Below are positions 12,501 to 23,900 of a stretch of DNA of 64,000 bases, one piece after another. The stretch's first letter is position 1. Every line of letters begins with the position of its first letter. Origin of the DNA: Asterochloris sp. CNOR1 (lineage: Eukaryota > Chlorophyta > Trebouxiophyceae > Trebouxiales > Trebouxiaceae). The notes under the pieces were generated by a model. The model had not been told where the DNA came from and did no database searches. It was given only the letters and a program-made list of their open reading frames with translations. The translations under genes were made by a program, and so were the position numbers. The stretch covers positions 1,116,001 through 1,180,000 of the forward strand of contig OZ017748.1 in NCBI GenBank assembly GCA_963969365.1, read 5' to 3'.

Positions 12501-15500
12501 AAGGCTCTGACTGGTCAGCAGGTGCTGAACGGGGCACTTCAATCCTGCCAGCTGCGGAACTATATCCAATGCTGTGCTCTCTGTGCGGGGCAGTGTCAGT
12601 CCTCCGTAGGCAGTGCGTGCAATGTGGCACTATCAGGCAGGCAGGCTATCAAAGCCGTTCCGGACAGGACTGCTGTATTCACCCATGCTGGCTTCTGCTG
12701 CAGGCGTGGTCTGGGCCGTGGCGCTGACCCCTGATGGCAGGCAGGCTCTCACAGCCTCGGAGGACTTCACGGCGCGCGTGTGGGACATCATGTCTGGCAC
12801 CTGCGAGAGAGTGCTGGAGGGGCACACCGGCTGGGTGGTGGGGGTGGCAATCAGCCCAGATGGCAGTCATGCTGTGACAGCATCACATGACGGCACTGCC
12901 AGGTGACTAGCCCTGGGTAGCCTGTGCCTGTCTTGGGTTCACTGCACAAGTCGGCTTCCCCTGCATCCACCTCTTTTGCGAAACCCACCCTGGGTAGCAC
13001 AGCCAAAGTGCTGCTGGCAAGCCCTGCTTTGTGGTCAATCCTGCAACCAGACTCTGCTGCCCTGTGCATGCATTGCCCTGAAACTGCCACCGCTGAGTGC
13101 ACTTCACAGGTTCACTGAGTCACCTTCTGTGCCCTGCAGGACGTGGCACCTTGCCACAGGGCAGTGCACGCAGCTGCTGCAGGGGCATGCTGGCCGCCTC
13201 AACGCTGTCAAGCTGTCAGGCAGTGGCACCACCGCCATCACAGGTAAGGGCCTCTCTGTGGCCATGCCTTGGTCTGCGACTCGTCAATTGAGTGCGCTGG
13301 GCAATCACCTGCCAATGCTTGAGAGGCAGTCTGATACCATCCTCCCACGTCAGCTTACACGGCAGTTGACCCTCAGCTGGCTGCTTTGCTCATCTAGGGG
13401 GCTTCCCCTGGCAATGCTGGCCTGTGCTGCATGGCAACTCATGCCACACAGTAGGTCCACAGCTTGGCCTGTCATGCTGGCCACTGTGACACGCTGACAT
13501 CTCTCCTGTGCTACCTGGTGCAGTCTCAGACGATTACACTGCACGTGTCTGGGACTGGGCAAGCGGCAAGTGCCGCCACATTCTAGAGGGGCATGGTGGC
13601 TGGCTTAGCGATGTGGCTCTGGTACACAATGGCAGTCGCGCTGTGACTGTGTCAGGGGACGATCTGGCGGTGGTGTGGGACTTGCAGGTGAAAGGTCACC
13701 CCTGTTTAGAACGCACTGCTGGTGTGCTGTGTGGCATCTCTCACTGAATGCGGGTGGGCTGCCTCTGAAAGGGGCCATCCCGACCCTGGCCAGCGGTAGG
13801 GAGGAGCCCAAGCTGAGACGTGCTGCCCATCCATGCTGAGGTGTCTTCCCCACCCATATGTGGCCAGCACCACTGCCAAGCAAAGGGCTGGCTGATCTCT
13901 GGATGGCTGTCTGCAGGCTGGTGCCTGCATAAACGTCCTGGATGGACACAGCGGGGAGGTCAGTGCTGTTGTTCTCACGCGACGTGGCAGGTAAGCCAAA
14001 GGCTGCAGTTTCCATCCCTGCTTGTCCCTCACTGCAGCCCTTCCAGCAGCCTGAATTGCAGATGCTGGCTGTCCACCAATATGGAGCGCTAGCCTGCTCT
14101 GCGGGCTGCCAGGTGCTGGGTTGCGGGGTGCGTCCTTGGCTCTTGAGCCTCCACCCCGCTCAGATGCAGGGCCTTTCTTTCCATAACCGCCTTCTGGCAG
14201 ACTTTGCTTGTCATCCTGACATGGCCTGATGCCAGAGCTGCTGTGAGAAAAACTCCATACTGACAAGACCGGCAGCCGGTTGCTCTCGCGGCCTGCATGA
14301 GCTGTCCGTCATCACCATGAACAGCCCACACTGTCACCCAGTCAGGCCAAGCTTTGCCCTGCAGGTTTGCAGTGACAGGGTCCCAAGACTCGACTGCCCG
14401 TGTGTGGGACCTGGCGGCAGGGCCCAGCAAGCTCGAACAGGGGCACAATGGGCGTGTGCACACCGTCTCAGTCAGCCCTGACGGCCGCACTGCAGCTTCC
14501 ATTGGGGACGACGCCAAGGCCCTGGTCTGGGACTGCTCCACTGGAAAGTGTGTGCACACGCTGCAGGTGAGTCATGCCCCTTCTTGAGCATGCATTTCCT
14601 GTGTAAAAGAACCCGGACAGAGCCTGGCCTGGGCTAGTTCCTGGGCAGGTGCAGCACCTTCTCACCTCTTAGTTGTGATCCAGGCAGTCAGCTCGCACTG
14701 TGCATTCCTCAATGAGGTGTATGAAGTGCCTGCAAGGCAGTCCAGCCCCACAGCTGACTCCATTGTCAGGGTAGCTAAATCCATCCCGTCTGCACGGGAG
14801 CAGGTGCAAGGCAGTCCAGCTCCACGTACCACTCCATTGTCAGGGTGGCTGAATTCTTCCCGTCTGCATGAGAGCGGGTGCTGACTGCGTTTGTGCCGGC
14901 TGCATGGACCAACTCTGGCCTGAGGTGCCACAGCACCTGCAGCACGTGCTCATGGAAAGGCCATGTGCCGCTTGCACTGCCTTCCCGCTGGGCCTCCTCT
15001 GCCAAGAGGCGTGCAGCATGTTGGCATGTGGTTGCACAACCTCTGATGCCCCACAGTGCCTGTGCTACCTGCCTGCAGGGCCAGGCCTCTGGTCTGAGGC
15101 AATGCAGCTTACCTCGCCTGCAGAGCAGCACACATCGTGAAAAAGGACACTGTCAGATACTACATGTGCTGCGTGTCTGCAGGGCCACGCCTCTGGCCTG
15201 AGATGGTGTGAGATTGTCGACGAGGGGCGCAGAATCGTGACCGTCAGTGGCAACCGCATGATCAATGTGTGGGACCTCAAGACCGGGGAGTGCGTTCAGA
15301 CATTCCCAAGTGAGACCCTTGCCTGCCTGCAACCTGGCACAAGCATGAGCCGGTAGGGGGTGCTTGGAGCAGCTGGCCTGCTGTACATGCAGTGGGCCAC
15401 GCTCAGACCTGTTCAGGGGACAGCCTGCACTGCCGCCTGCCATGTCTGCCTGGGCACACTCATGAACCAGCAAGGGGCACCTGAAGCGTCTGCCTGCCTG

Positions 15501-17482
15501 CCAGCACATCTTCTGCATGTCCGCTGCATGCTACAAGGTGGCAGTCCGCTTTGCTGCAGCAGATGACAAGCTAGCAATTACCTTGCCTCAGCAACATTCC
15601 CACCAATCATGCTATGCCAGCCTAACTTCTGATAGCAATGCATGTGTCACAGAAATTACCCGGCAGCTGTCTCACGCGCCGTGCTGCACTGCGCCACAGC
15701 CAATAAGGGCAGTGCCGCGCACTTGAAGAAGCTTCGGCCAGGGCCTCACTGCCCAACCAGGCAACATCAGCAGTGCAAAGCTGTGCAACCCAGTGCAATC
15801 CTTCCGGACGTTGATGGCCATGCTGCAGGCCACCAGGGCAGCCGTGTCAAGTCCTTCAGCGCAAGCGCTGACGGCTCCATCGCCGTCATCGTCCTGTTTG
15901 ACAGCACCGTCGCGGTGTGGTGCCTGGCCACAATGGAGCGAAGGTGTGTGCTTCAGAAGTGGGGGGACAGGGACGCTGTGCGCGTGCACAGCGGCGGCGT
16001 CAACGCAGCCTACCTGACGCCTGATGGGCGCCAGGCCGTGACCGTCTCCAAGGACCACACTGCCAGGATCTGGGATGTGGCGACCGCCAACTGCACTGCC
16101 ATTTTGGAAGGTGGGGATGCATGTCTTAGCTCTGGTGCGTTGTCCTCTGATTGCAGAATTCCAGTCCTTGTGGAGGTGGGAGAAGGCATCACCATCCTGG
16201 AGGGCAGATGTGGACTGCATTGGTCAGCATGGGTGTGGTGCTCCCATTCCATGCTGCAAGACTGTGGCCTGTACTGGAAGGAGTGCACCTGACACATCGT
16301 TGTGTCTTCGTCCAAGGTGGGGAAATTCCGCTTGGAATTGGACCGGCGTGTCTGTACCGCAGACGTCTGCCCTCAATCTCCTTTGCAACGCCCCTGCTAT
16401 CAGCTCGTTTGCTCCTCTGCCAGTGTCATGCCGCATGCGCCACACGTGCCTGCATCATGGGCTTGAGGGGTACCTGACTGGCTCTGCAGGCTGCCAACAG
16501 CCTGCATGCTGCCTGTGCACGATCACTTGTAGCAACCCCCTGCAAACAGGCATGCTGTGCATCTGGTCAGGGCTTCACGATCGACCCTGCAGGCCACACT
16601 GATGGCATCTTCATGGGCTCTCTGAATGATGATGGCCAGCTGCTGCTGACTTCCTCGTTCGACCAGACCTGCCGCGTGTGGGACGTGGAGAAGGGGGCCT
16701 GCCTGGCCCAGCTGCAGCACAGCGCCCAGCTCAAGCAGGGGATCATCTCCCCTGACGGGACCAGAGCCCTCACAATCACGGGGGACCACGTGGCACACCT
16801 CTGGGATCTGTCCACCGGCACTGAGGCCCACCAGCTGCAGGTGAGGGCAGGGCTGATCTATGTATCTCCAGTACAGAGTGTGTCGCGTCCTGGGGCAGCA
16901 GCTGTGAGGGGTCACCTGCTGTTACATTTTGGTTTCTGTGTGCTTGCAGTGCAGTGCTTGTTCTGGCGCCAGCTGCTTTCCCATGCAAAAGCTGACGCTG
17001 GGAACACCTGCAGTAGAGAGCTGAGATGCAACATGTGGGCCTGCCATTGCAGTCAGACAGTGGCATATGGGGTAACAGTGGACCTTCTTGAGGCGCCTGT
17101 CTCCCCCTGCAGCACCACTGATCCCGCTGCCATATGAGAGACACCTGCTCGTTTTCTCAGGAGGCTCTGCCCTTGTCAACTCCCTGTCTGCACAGCCTGC
17201 CTGCGCTCTGATCCAGTCCCCTGCACCCCTCCACTGCAGGGCCACAAGGACGAGATCGCCCATGCAGCCTTCTCGCATGACTCTGATCAGGTGGCTACCT
17301 GCTCCTCAGACTGTACCCTGAGGGTCTGGTCCTCTGAGACAGGGCAGTTGGAAGCGTTCTTCCATGCAGACTGCGCTCTCAGCTTCTGCAAATTTGCGCC
17401 CCTGGAGGGGAAGCCTGATACAGTACTGACCTCCGGGTTGAATGGCGTCGTCCACTTTTTGCAATTACGGGATCGCTCTTAG
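6548..17482 (+). CDS. APAF1-like WD40 protein lacking the nucleotide-binding domain
   Basis: Nineteen exons, all phase-consistent, give about 1337 aa: 6548-6793, 6915-6972, 7251-7273, 7600-8056, 8262-8550, 9417-9615, 10122-10357, 10683-10827, 11093-11465, 11993-12337, 12704-12902, 13140-13243, 13524-13687, 13917-13990, 14365-14566, 15183-15309, 15829-16110, 16593-16840, 17240-17482 (TAG). The ATG at 6548 is the first after an in-frame TGA at 6527. Residues 1 to about 320 are Ser/Gln/Pro-rich and look disordered. About 330-424 form an APAF1-type winged helix (MCDQLGIPKAMRDRYLKLAV, PLPMTMLVKLW). About 425-650 match the helical linker of NB-ARC-WD40 proteins (PDDGYIMQNAGHHL, SSPTWLETKL). From about 655 there are about 15 WD repeats (GH...DGTARVWD). 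No P-loop, Walker B or GLPL motif is encoded, although STAND ATPases carry these just before the winged helix. Role unknown; a WD40 scaffold or sensor without ATPase switching is my inference. Exons upstream of 6548 cannot be excluded. Confidence 0.8.
11471..11570. repeat. 50-bp tandem repeat, two copies, in an intron
   Basis: Two adjacent units beginning GGCGCTGAAGCACA and ending in CAG (about 11471-11520 and 11520-11570) follow directly after the donor of the exon that opens the WD40 domain. A second duplicate of the exon-end sequence GGCATTGATGTCA lies at about 11591-11603, so the duplication reached into the exon edge. Confidence 0.75.
14731..14880. repeat. 74-bp tandem repeat, two copies, in an intron
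   Basis: Two units starting TGCAAGGCAGTCCAG at 14731 and 14805 share CTCCATTGTCAGGGT and CCCGTCTGCA at the same offsets, so the period is 74 bp. They lie in the 14567-15182 intron of the WD40 gene, which also holds a copy of the next exon's acceptor edge at about 15068-15110. Confidence 0.8.
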
Positions 17483-17829
17483 CTAGGCTAGAACTGAGGT
17501 CACCGACGTCTGTCCAGTGAGTGGATATGTCTGGTAGTAGGCAGCGCAGGACCGTCCAGGAAATGTTTGCCCCGTGCTCAAGGTCCCTCAACAAACCACT
17601 GCAAAGTCCACTGTCTGCTTGCAGTGACTTGTTGTGTTTAGAAGTCCAGAAGTCTGCGTTGCACTTTTTGTGGCTTTTGTATCACCTGTTTTATGGTTGG
17701 CCCTGAATGATCTCCTTGCAAGTGCCTCACTGATTGCAATGAGAAGGCTTTGAGATGACCAGATGCTATTGACAGTGTTTCATCCCACACTGAACTTGCC
17801 CACCTCTGTTGAGAAGAACGCACTTCGAT

Positions 17830-17834
17830 TGTAA
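17830..17834 (+). terminator. Putative TGTAA polyadenylation signal of the WD40 gene
   Basis: TGTAA is the usual green-algal polyadenylation element. This copy lies about 350 bp after the TAG at 17480-17482, in the 455-bp gap between this gene and the convergent CFAP99 gene. The rest of the gap 17483-17937 holds no recognisable gene. Confidence 0.4.
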
Positions 17835-17937
17835 GCTGGCAGTGGCTGGTCCAGGTGCAGTTGGCATGTCATAGATCTGGTGATCCTTGACTCTGACTGA
17901 AACACTTTAATGAAGCCAAATATCTACACAACACATG

Positions 17938-20900
17938 TCACTGGGTTGCAACCGTGGCAGACAAGTCCTCCCCAATACTCAGGCTGTGGAGCAGTCTAGA
18001 GGTCTGAGTCACTGGGTGCCGCATGGGCTTGTACTTCTGCTGCTCATGCTTGCTGTGCAGTGTCTTTTCAAAATCTTTCTGGCTGCCCACAAGGCTTCTG
18101 CGCCGCTGCAGGTCCTGCTGCCTTGCTGCACAGTCCGCCTGCTTGAGCTGCTTCGTCTTGGAGTCATATGCAGCAATGAAGCCCGACTGGGCTTGCTGCT
18201 CCTGCTTCACTGCGCCCATTCGCACGCGGTAAGCTTTGTCTCGGGTGGCCTCATACTCCGCCACTAAGCGCTGGCCCCCATGCTGACGATCCTGCACTTC
18301 TCGGCGGGCACCAGCCATCAAGGACTTGAACTTTGTCTCCTCCACCTGCAGCAGGGTAGGCCTTCAGCAACCGCCCTTGTGTTGCCTACAGACTGCACGA
18401 GCCACAAAGCCCAGCTGCCATCTGGGAGCTGAGCTTTTTCCCTCAATCTGCAGTGCAGCAGTGAAACATCAGCAGACGCCACTCAGCTGACCCTTCTGCA
18501 CCTTACAGCAGGCTCCAGCCACCAAGGGAGTTGAGTTTCATCTCCTCCACCAATGGTGTTACAGTGTCAGCATTCAGCAGCTGCCCCTGTGCTCCTGCAG
18601 ATTGCATGACCCGTTGGCCCAGCAGTTGTGATGGGCTTCAACTGTGTGTCCGTCACCTCTGAGATGCAGCAGAGCACTAGGCCAAGGGGCCATGCCTTTT
18701 AGCGGCATGGCAGCAACTGAACTGGCTGCAGCAAGAGCAAGTTGTGCACTGTTGTTTGTGATGCATGATGATCAGCTGGGCTCTGCCAGGGGTGGCCACT
18801 CAAAGCCCGGATGGCCGGGGCACTGCAGCGGGGCAGACATGAAAGGCAGACTGCAGTCCAGCATGTCTGTGGGAGACTGAGACGTAGTCAGCAAAGGGCT
18901 AGCTTGGCAGCAAACGTTGGCCGCACCTGAGCTGCGACCCTCAGCGGGGTGCAGACAAGGGCTAGCACAGCCTTGGGAGTGTGCTTGGAGCAATGCATAA
19001 CCCGCCCCACCTGTGAGGCGCCTGCTAGTGCTGCTTCCAGCATGTGCAGTGGCAGGTAGCACAGCAGCGCAGCCACGGTCCATCAGGAGTGGATCTTACC
19101 TGAGAGGCGCCTGCCGCCTGCTGCTGCTGCTCAAAGTGGATGCGCTTCTCCTCAGCAGCCAAGCGAGCCTGCAGAGGTTGGGCAGAGGCACACTCAGCCC
19201 ACCATGACCACAGGCCACCGCGCCGTGTTGCACGAGTCATAATCAACAGACAGCATGCTGCCCGTACTGTGACAACGCGAATAGCCTGCCCTGCGTGATC
19301 TGCACTGCCTTCCGTCCGCCAAGTGATACACTGTGTTAGAAGGCAGCGCTGGTGCCGTGTCAGGTGCAATCGCTCACCGTCTCAGCTGCAGCTGCTGCAC
19401 GTTTGGACTCCAGGCGATCGTGCAGCGCCACCGCCTGCTCTGCATCCTTCCTCTGCACCTGCAGCCAGGCCACAGGGTTGTCATTGATGGCTGTGCCTGC
19501 ACTGAGAGCCCAGTACAGGACTGCCAGTGAGCACTGCAGTCTATGCAGACTAGACTGACAGCAAGCAGCCATGCAAATCTTGCATCAGGAACCTGCGTCA
19601 TGTCAGGAACCTGCATCAAGGCTGGCTCCCTGAACAACATGCCGCAGGAAGCTCCTCCAAAGACAGACCTGCACTGCTCTGCAAACAGGGCTGCCTGGCC
19701 GCCCTGGCTGCCTGCGTCTCCTGGGCCTGGTGCCTGCGCACTGCCCAATGACTGCGGCAACCCAAGTGGCACTGCAGACGGGCACAGTGTGCTGCAGAGA
19801 GGCTTGTTCATCCAAGGATGCCTTCACACGGCTGACCTGGGCCGCCCTGGCTGCCTGCCTCTCCTGCGCCTGGTGCCTGCGCACTGCTGCCTGGGCGTGG
19901 GCAATGCGTCGAATGCGAGCGATGTTGGCCGCCTTCCCTGCCAGCATTGCGTCGCGGTCCTGCTTTGCCTTGTGGATGTCTTCCCGCTGCCGTGCCTCCT
20001 CCAGCTGCAGCCACAGGTAATGGAGACTGCTCAACACAGTGGAGTGCCTGCATGAGCCCTGTTTGGCATTCACCCTGCTGGCAAGCCACCTCCTGATGCA
20101 GCCACAGGCATGCTGCAGTTTGAGGCAGGCAGAAAGATGGTGTTGGACAATGGTCCTGCTTTGCCTCTCGGACATTCCCTTGCCCGCCTTATCTCCTGCA
20201 GCTGCACATAAATGAGGGCTGCCTGAGCTTTGCAGTTGGTCTGACACATGCTGTGGCCGCAGCGAGGCCCTCAGTGCATGCATATAAGCTGCCAGCTGCA
20301 GGGGTGCCCCATTGCCAATCCTCCTCCAGGACCAAGCTTCCTCAACTTCGTGATTGTTTGAGCTTCGTGTTGGGCAACTTGCTCTTCCTCGGCTGAGGCT
20401 TCTTAGATTCAGCCCGGGACATCCTCCTCGCCACAATGCAACAAGCTGCGGTTCTCACTGGCCAAGCTCAAGCAGGGCTGCACCTCCTGCTGGCGGCGCA
20501 CTAGCGCCAGGCGCTCTCGCAGCTCCACCAGCGACATCTCCTCCAGAAGGCGGTGGCTGCCCGGCTCAGTGGGGTCAAAGTCCCGGACATGCTGCTTGGG
20601 GGCCTTCTCAGCAGCCCTGCATCAAGGGCAGCGTTGCACAGATGCAGCTTACAAGTGATGAATGGACCAGAACAAAACCAAGCAGGAGGTCTGGCCAGTG
20701 TAAGATGACGCACTGTCTGGGCCCAGGTGCCAGCACATCTGAGCACAGCAAATGTCAGCGACACCAAGGAGCTGTTGACCACCCATTGGCATGGGGCCCC
20801 AACAGCAATGATTTGTGTGCTGAAGACTGCTGTGCTCCCCTAGACACCAGTTTGCCATGCATGGTGTCACTACGCAGGGGACAGACAGTGTTCTGTCTGC

Positions 20901-23900
20901 TGCGTGTAGCCAACCCATAAACACCTCAGCTGAAGGACAAGGTCTGGCTCAGCTACTTCTGCCCTGGCCAGCTGCTGAGCCTCAGGTGGGAACACAAAGG
21001 AATACACCTGAGTTGAAGGGGGACCATTCGCTTCTGGGCTTCGTCAGCAGCTGCTGCTGTGGCCACCTGCTCCTGGGCCCTCACATTCAAAGCACACCAG
21101 TAGCCTCCTGGGCTGTCTTCCAGGGTCCACCCTCTGCACCTACTCAACACTGCATGTGCTGATGCATGCGGCGGAACCAGCTGGAAGCAGCGTCTCACCT
21201 AAGTTGCATAACAAACAACAACCTGCTACTGAGCCTGCTCAGCATCTGCTGCCCTGGACATCCGCTCCAGGCCTTCAGCTCGGCTGACAACCCCTTGTCA
21301 GCTGCCCTTTGAGATCCACCCTCTGCACCACTCGACACTGCGTTTGCATGCCCACGCAATTGCCTGGAAGCAACAGCCACCTGAGCTGCAGGATGAGGTC
21401 CCGCTTCTGCGCCTGTTCAGCAGCTGCCGCCTTGGCCATCTGCTCCTGGGCTTCAGCCTCAGCCTTGCGGATCTCCTCTGCCCGCTGGCGGTTCTCAGCC
21501 TCCAGCTTGTGCAGGGCTGCCTCCACATTTGCCTTGTCAGCAATGACCTGCACTTGGGACCGATGTGTAAGTGCAGCCTGCCAGCAGAACTCAGCAGCAC
21601 CTGCCGGCAGTGCTCTGCCTTGAGGGTCTGCAGGGCTGCCTCCCCCATTCGCTTAGCTCGCTATGGCCTGCTCTGCGCTTCAACCTGAGATCCTGGACGG
21701 CAGTACCGCCGTCACGGTCTGCCTCCCATCACAGCAGGACAAGGCTTTGCATGATGTTGCTCACTGTGTCAGGGCGGGCAGGCTTGCTGATTGGCTGCAA
21801 GCAGGACTGCAGACAATGGTCTCAGCAGAACAGTGCGATGGTATAATTACATTGAGCAATGGTCTGAGAGGGCTGCCTGGACCACTGCTGTTTAAACTCT
21901 GCTTCACGCGTGCTTGGAGGCTGCCAATGGTAGGAGGGCCAGGCCTCCAAGCACGCAGCTCAGGTGCACAAAAGCGATATGGTGGCAGTAAATGTCGAGC
22001 CAGCAGCGGCTGTAGACTTCAACTCTCACCTGAGCCCGTTTGGCCTGGTTTGCTGCCAACTGCGTCTGCAGCTGCTGCTGCAAGAGCTCCTTGGACTGCT
22101 CTGCCAGCTCCTGCACAGCAGGGCCAACCTTTGGCAATACGTGAACTGGGGAAGTCTCACGCCTCTTCTCTTCAGCTCTGTTGTGACCCCATTGCCTGCA
22201 CTGAGGCCAACGATGCTAGCATGCTCATCTTCACACCTGTGCAGGTGACTGTGATAGGTGTGGCTCACAGGAAGCAGTGCCACTGCACGAATGAACATGC
22301 GAGAACTGCAAGTGCACCTTGATTTTCCTGCTAGCCTCTGCACATGTTGGGGTGGGTTGACATCTCTCCAGAGGGGAGGTGCAGGATGAACTGCACAGGC
22401 TGCTGCCCCACCTTGAGCTTCCTGCCAGCCTCTAAGTTCTCCCTGACCAGCTGCTGCCGCGCCTGCACACCAGCCTCTTGTGCTGCAGCCATCTCGTCAC
22501 GGCGCTGCTGCACTGCTGCTGCATGGGCTGCAGCATCAGCTGCAACGTGCTGGGAGTGCCAGGTGTCAAAAGGGGCTGTGTCCCGCAGCTCTGCCTCATA
22601 CCTGTAAGGAAACGTCACTAAGCCGAGAGCAATGTCTCAGAGGCACACATGAGAGAGCCGCTGAGCAACGCAGCCAGCCATGAGCACAGGCCCTTCAATT
22701 CAGGCTGCAGCCAAATGCTGCAGGCAGAGGCCTCAGGTGTGCTGAAGAAACATGCAAGAAGGCCCTCACCCTGCAGCAAGTACTGCACACGCTACGAGAA
22801 CCCAGTGTGGCCTTTACTCCAGGCGGCCTGAAGCCAGGGGTATGGTGCACTCTGCCAGATGGCTAAGCTGCAGGGCACCTTTTGATCATCTCTGCCTCCT
22901 CCTGCTGCTTCTTCTTGTACAGTGCATCCTCCCTCAGTATGGCGGCGGCATTGAGCCTGACCTCTGCGCTGGGCGCAGGTGGCACGGGGTGCACCTTGCC
23001 GGGCTGCAGCGTCAGCTCAGCCGCCAGCTGCTGCTCAGCCTGCAGGCAGTGTTGTGTTCAAAAATCACCATGGCACGCCAGGCTGCAGCTCCTGCCACTG
23101 GCCGCGGTTCAGCCTGCAGGCATGCTTGGCAGGAGATGCAAGCACCAGGAAGGTCATGGTTGCTGGGCTGCAACGGCAGCCCTGCTGCTGCAACATGCAG
23201 GTGCGTGGTCATGCCGCTCCAGCTCTTGGCGAGCTATGCAGCAGGAGGATTCATTGATCTGAGTGTTCCAAATCTGACACCCTCAGACCCCACCTGGGCC
23301 ACAAGCTTCTTTGTTGTGCTGGGGCGCTCCAGCACCCGGAGCTTGAAGGGCTGGTGTTTGGGATCGCTCAACCGTGCCTGCTGAGCCTGCCTGTTGCGCT
23401 GCACAGCTGCCTCAATGGCTCTCTGCTCCCGAGTGGGGCCTTCCCGCACAGGCGGTGGCGGTTTGGACCTGTCAGCGCAGGCAGGCATGATCAGGAGGGA
23501 AGCTGGCTGCAGGAGAGTGTCAGGAAGGCTGGGCTGACAGCACCGTCCTGAACTTGCTGGAATACTGCTTGGGGTGGACGCTTTGATGCAGACCTGCAAG
23601 CCTTGAGCCTGCAGACACTAAGCGTGCAGGCGGTGCTGCACCCAGCTGGTGCTTTGAAGGGTCACCTGGTCCTTGGAGGGAGTGGCTGCTCGATATGCTG
23701 CACCTTTGCCTTCGGCTGAGTCAAGTTGAAGGGCTTGGACGCTATCACAGCCCTGGTCATTGCACCGGCTGCAAGCATACTGTCAGTGTCAGGCAAGATG
23801 CAGGGCATCATGCAGTGCAGTGGCTGAGGATTGGCTTGGGAAGCATCTCGTCTTGCACCACACAGCAGTCCATGCCCAGGTGCAGGTGCAAGCGCAGGCG

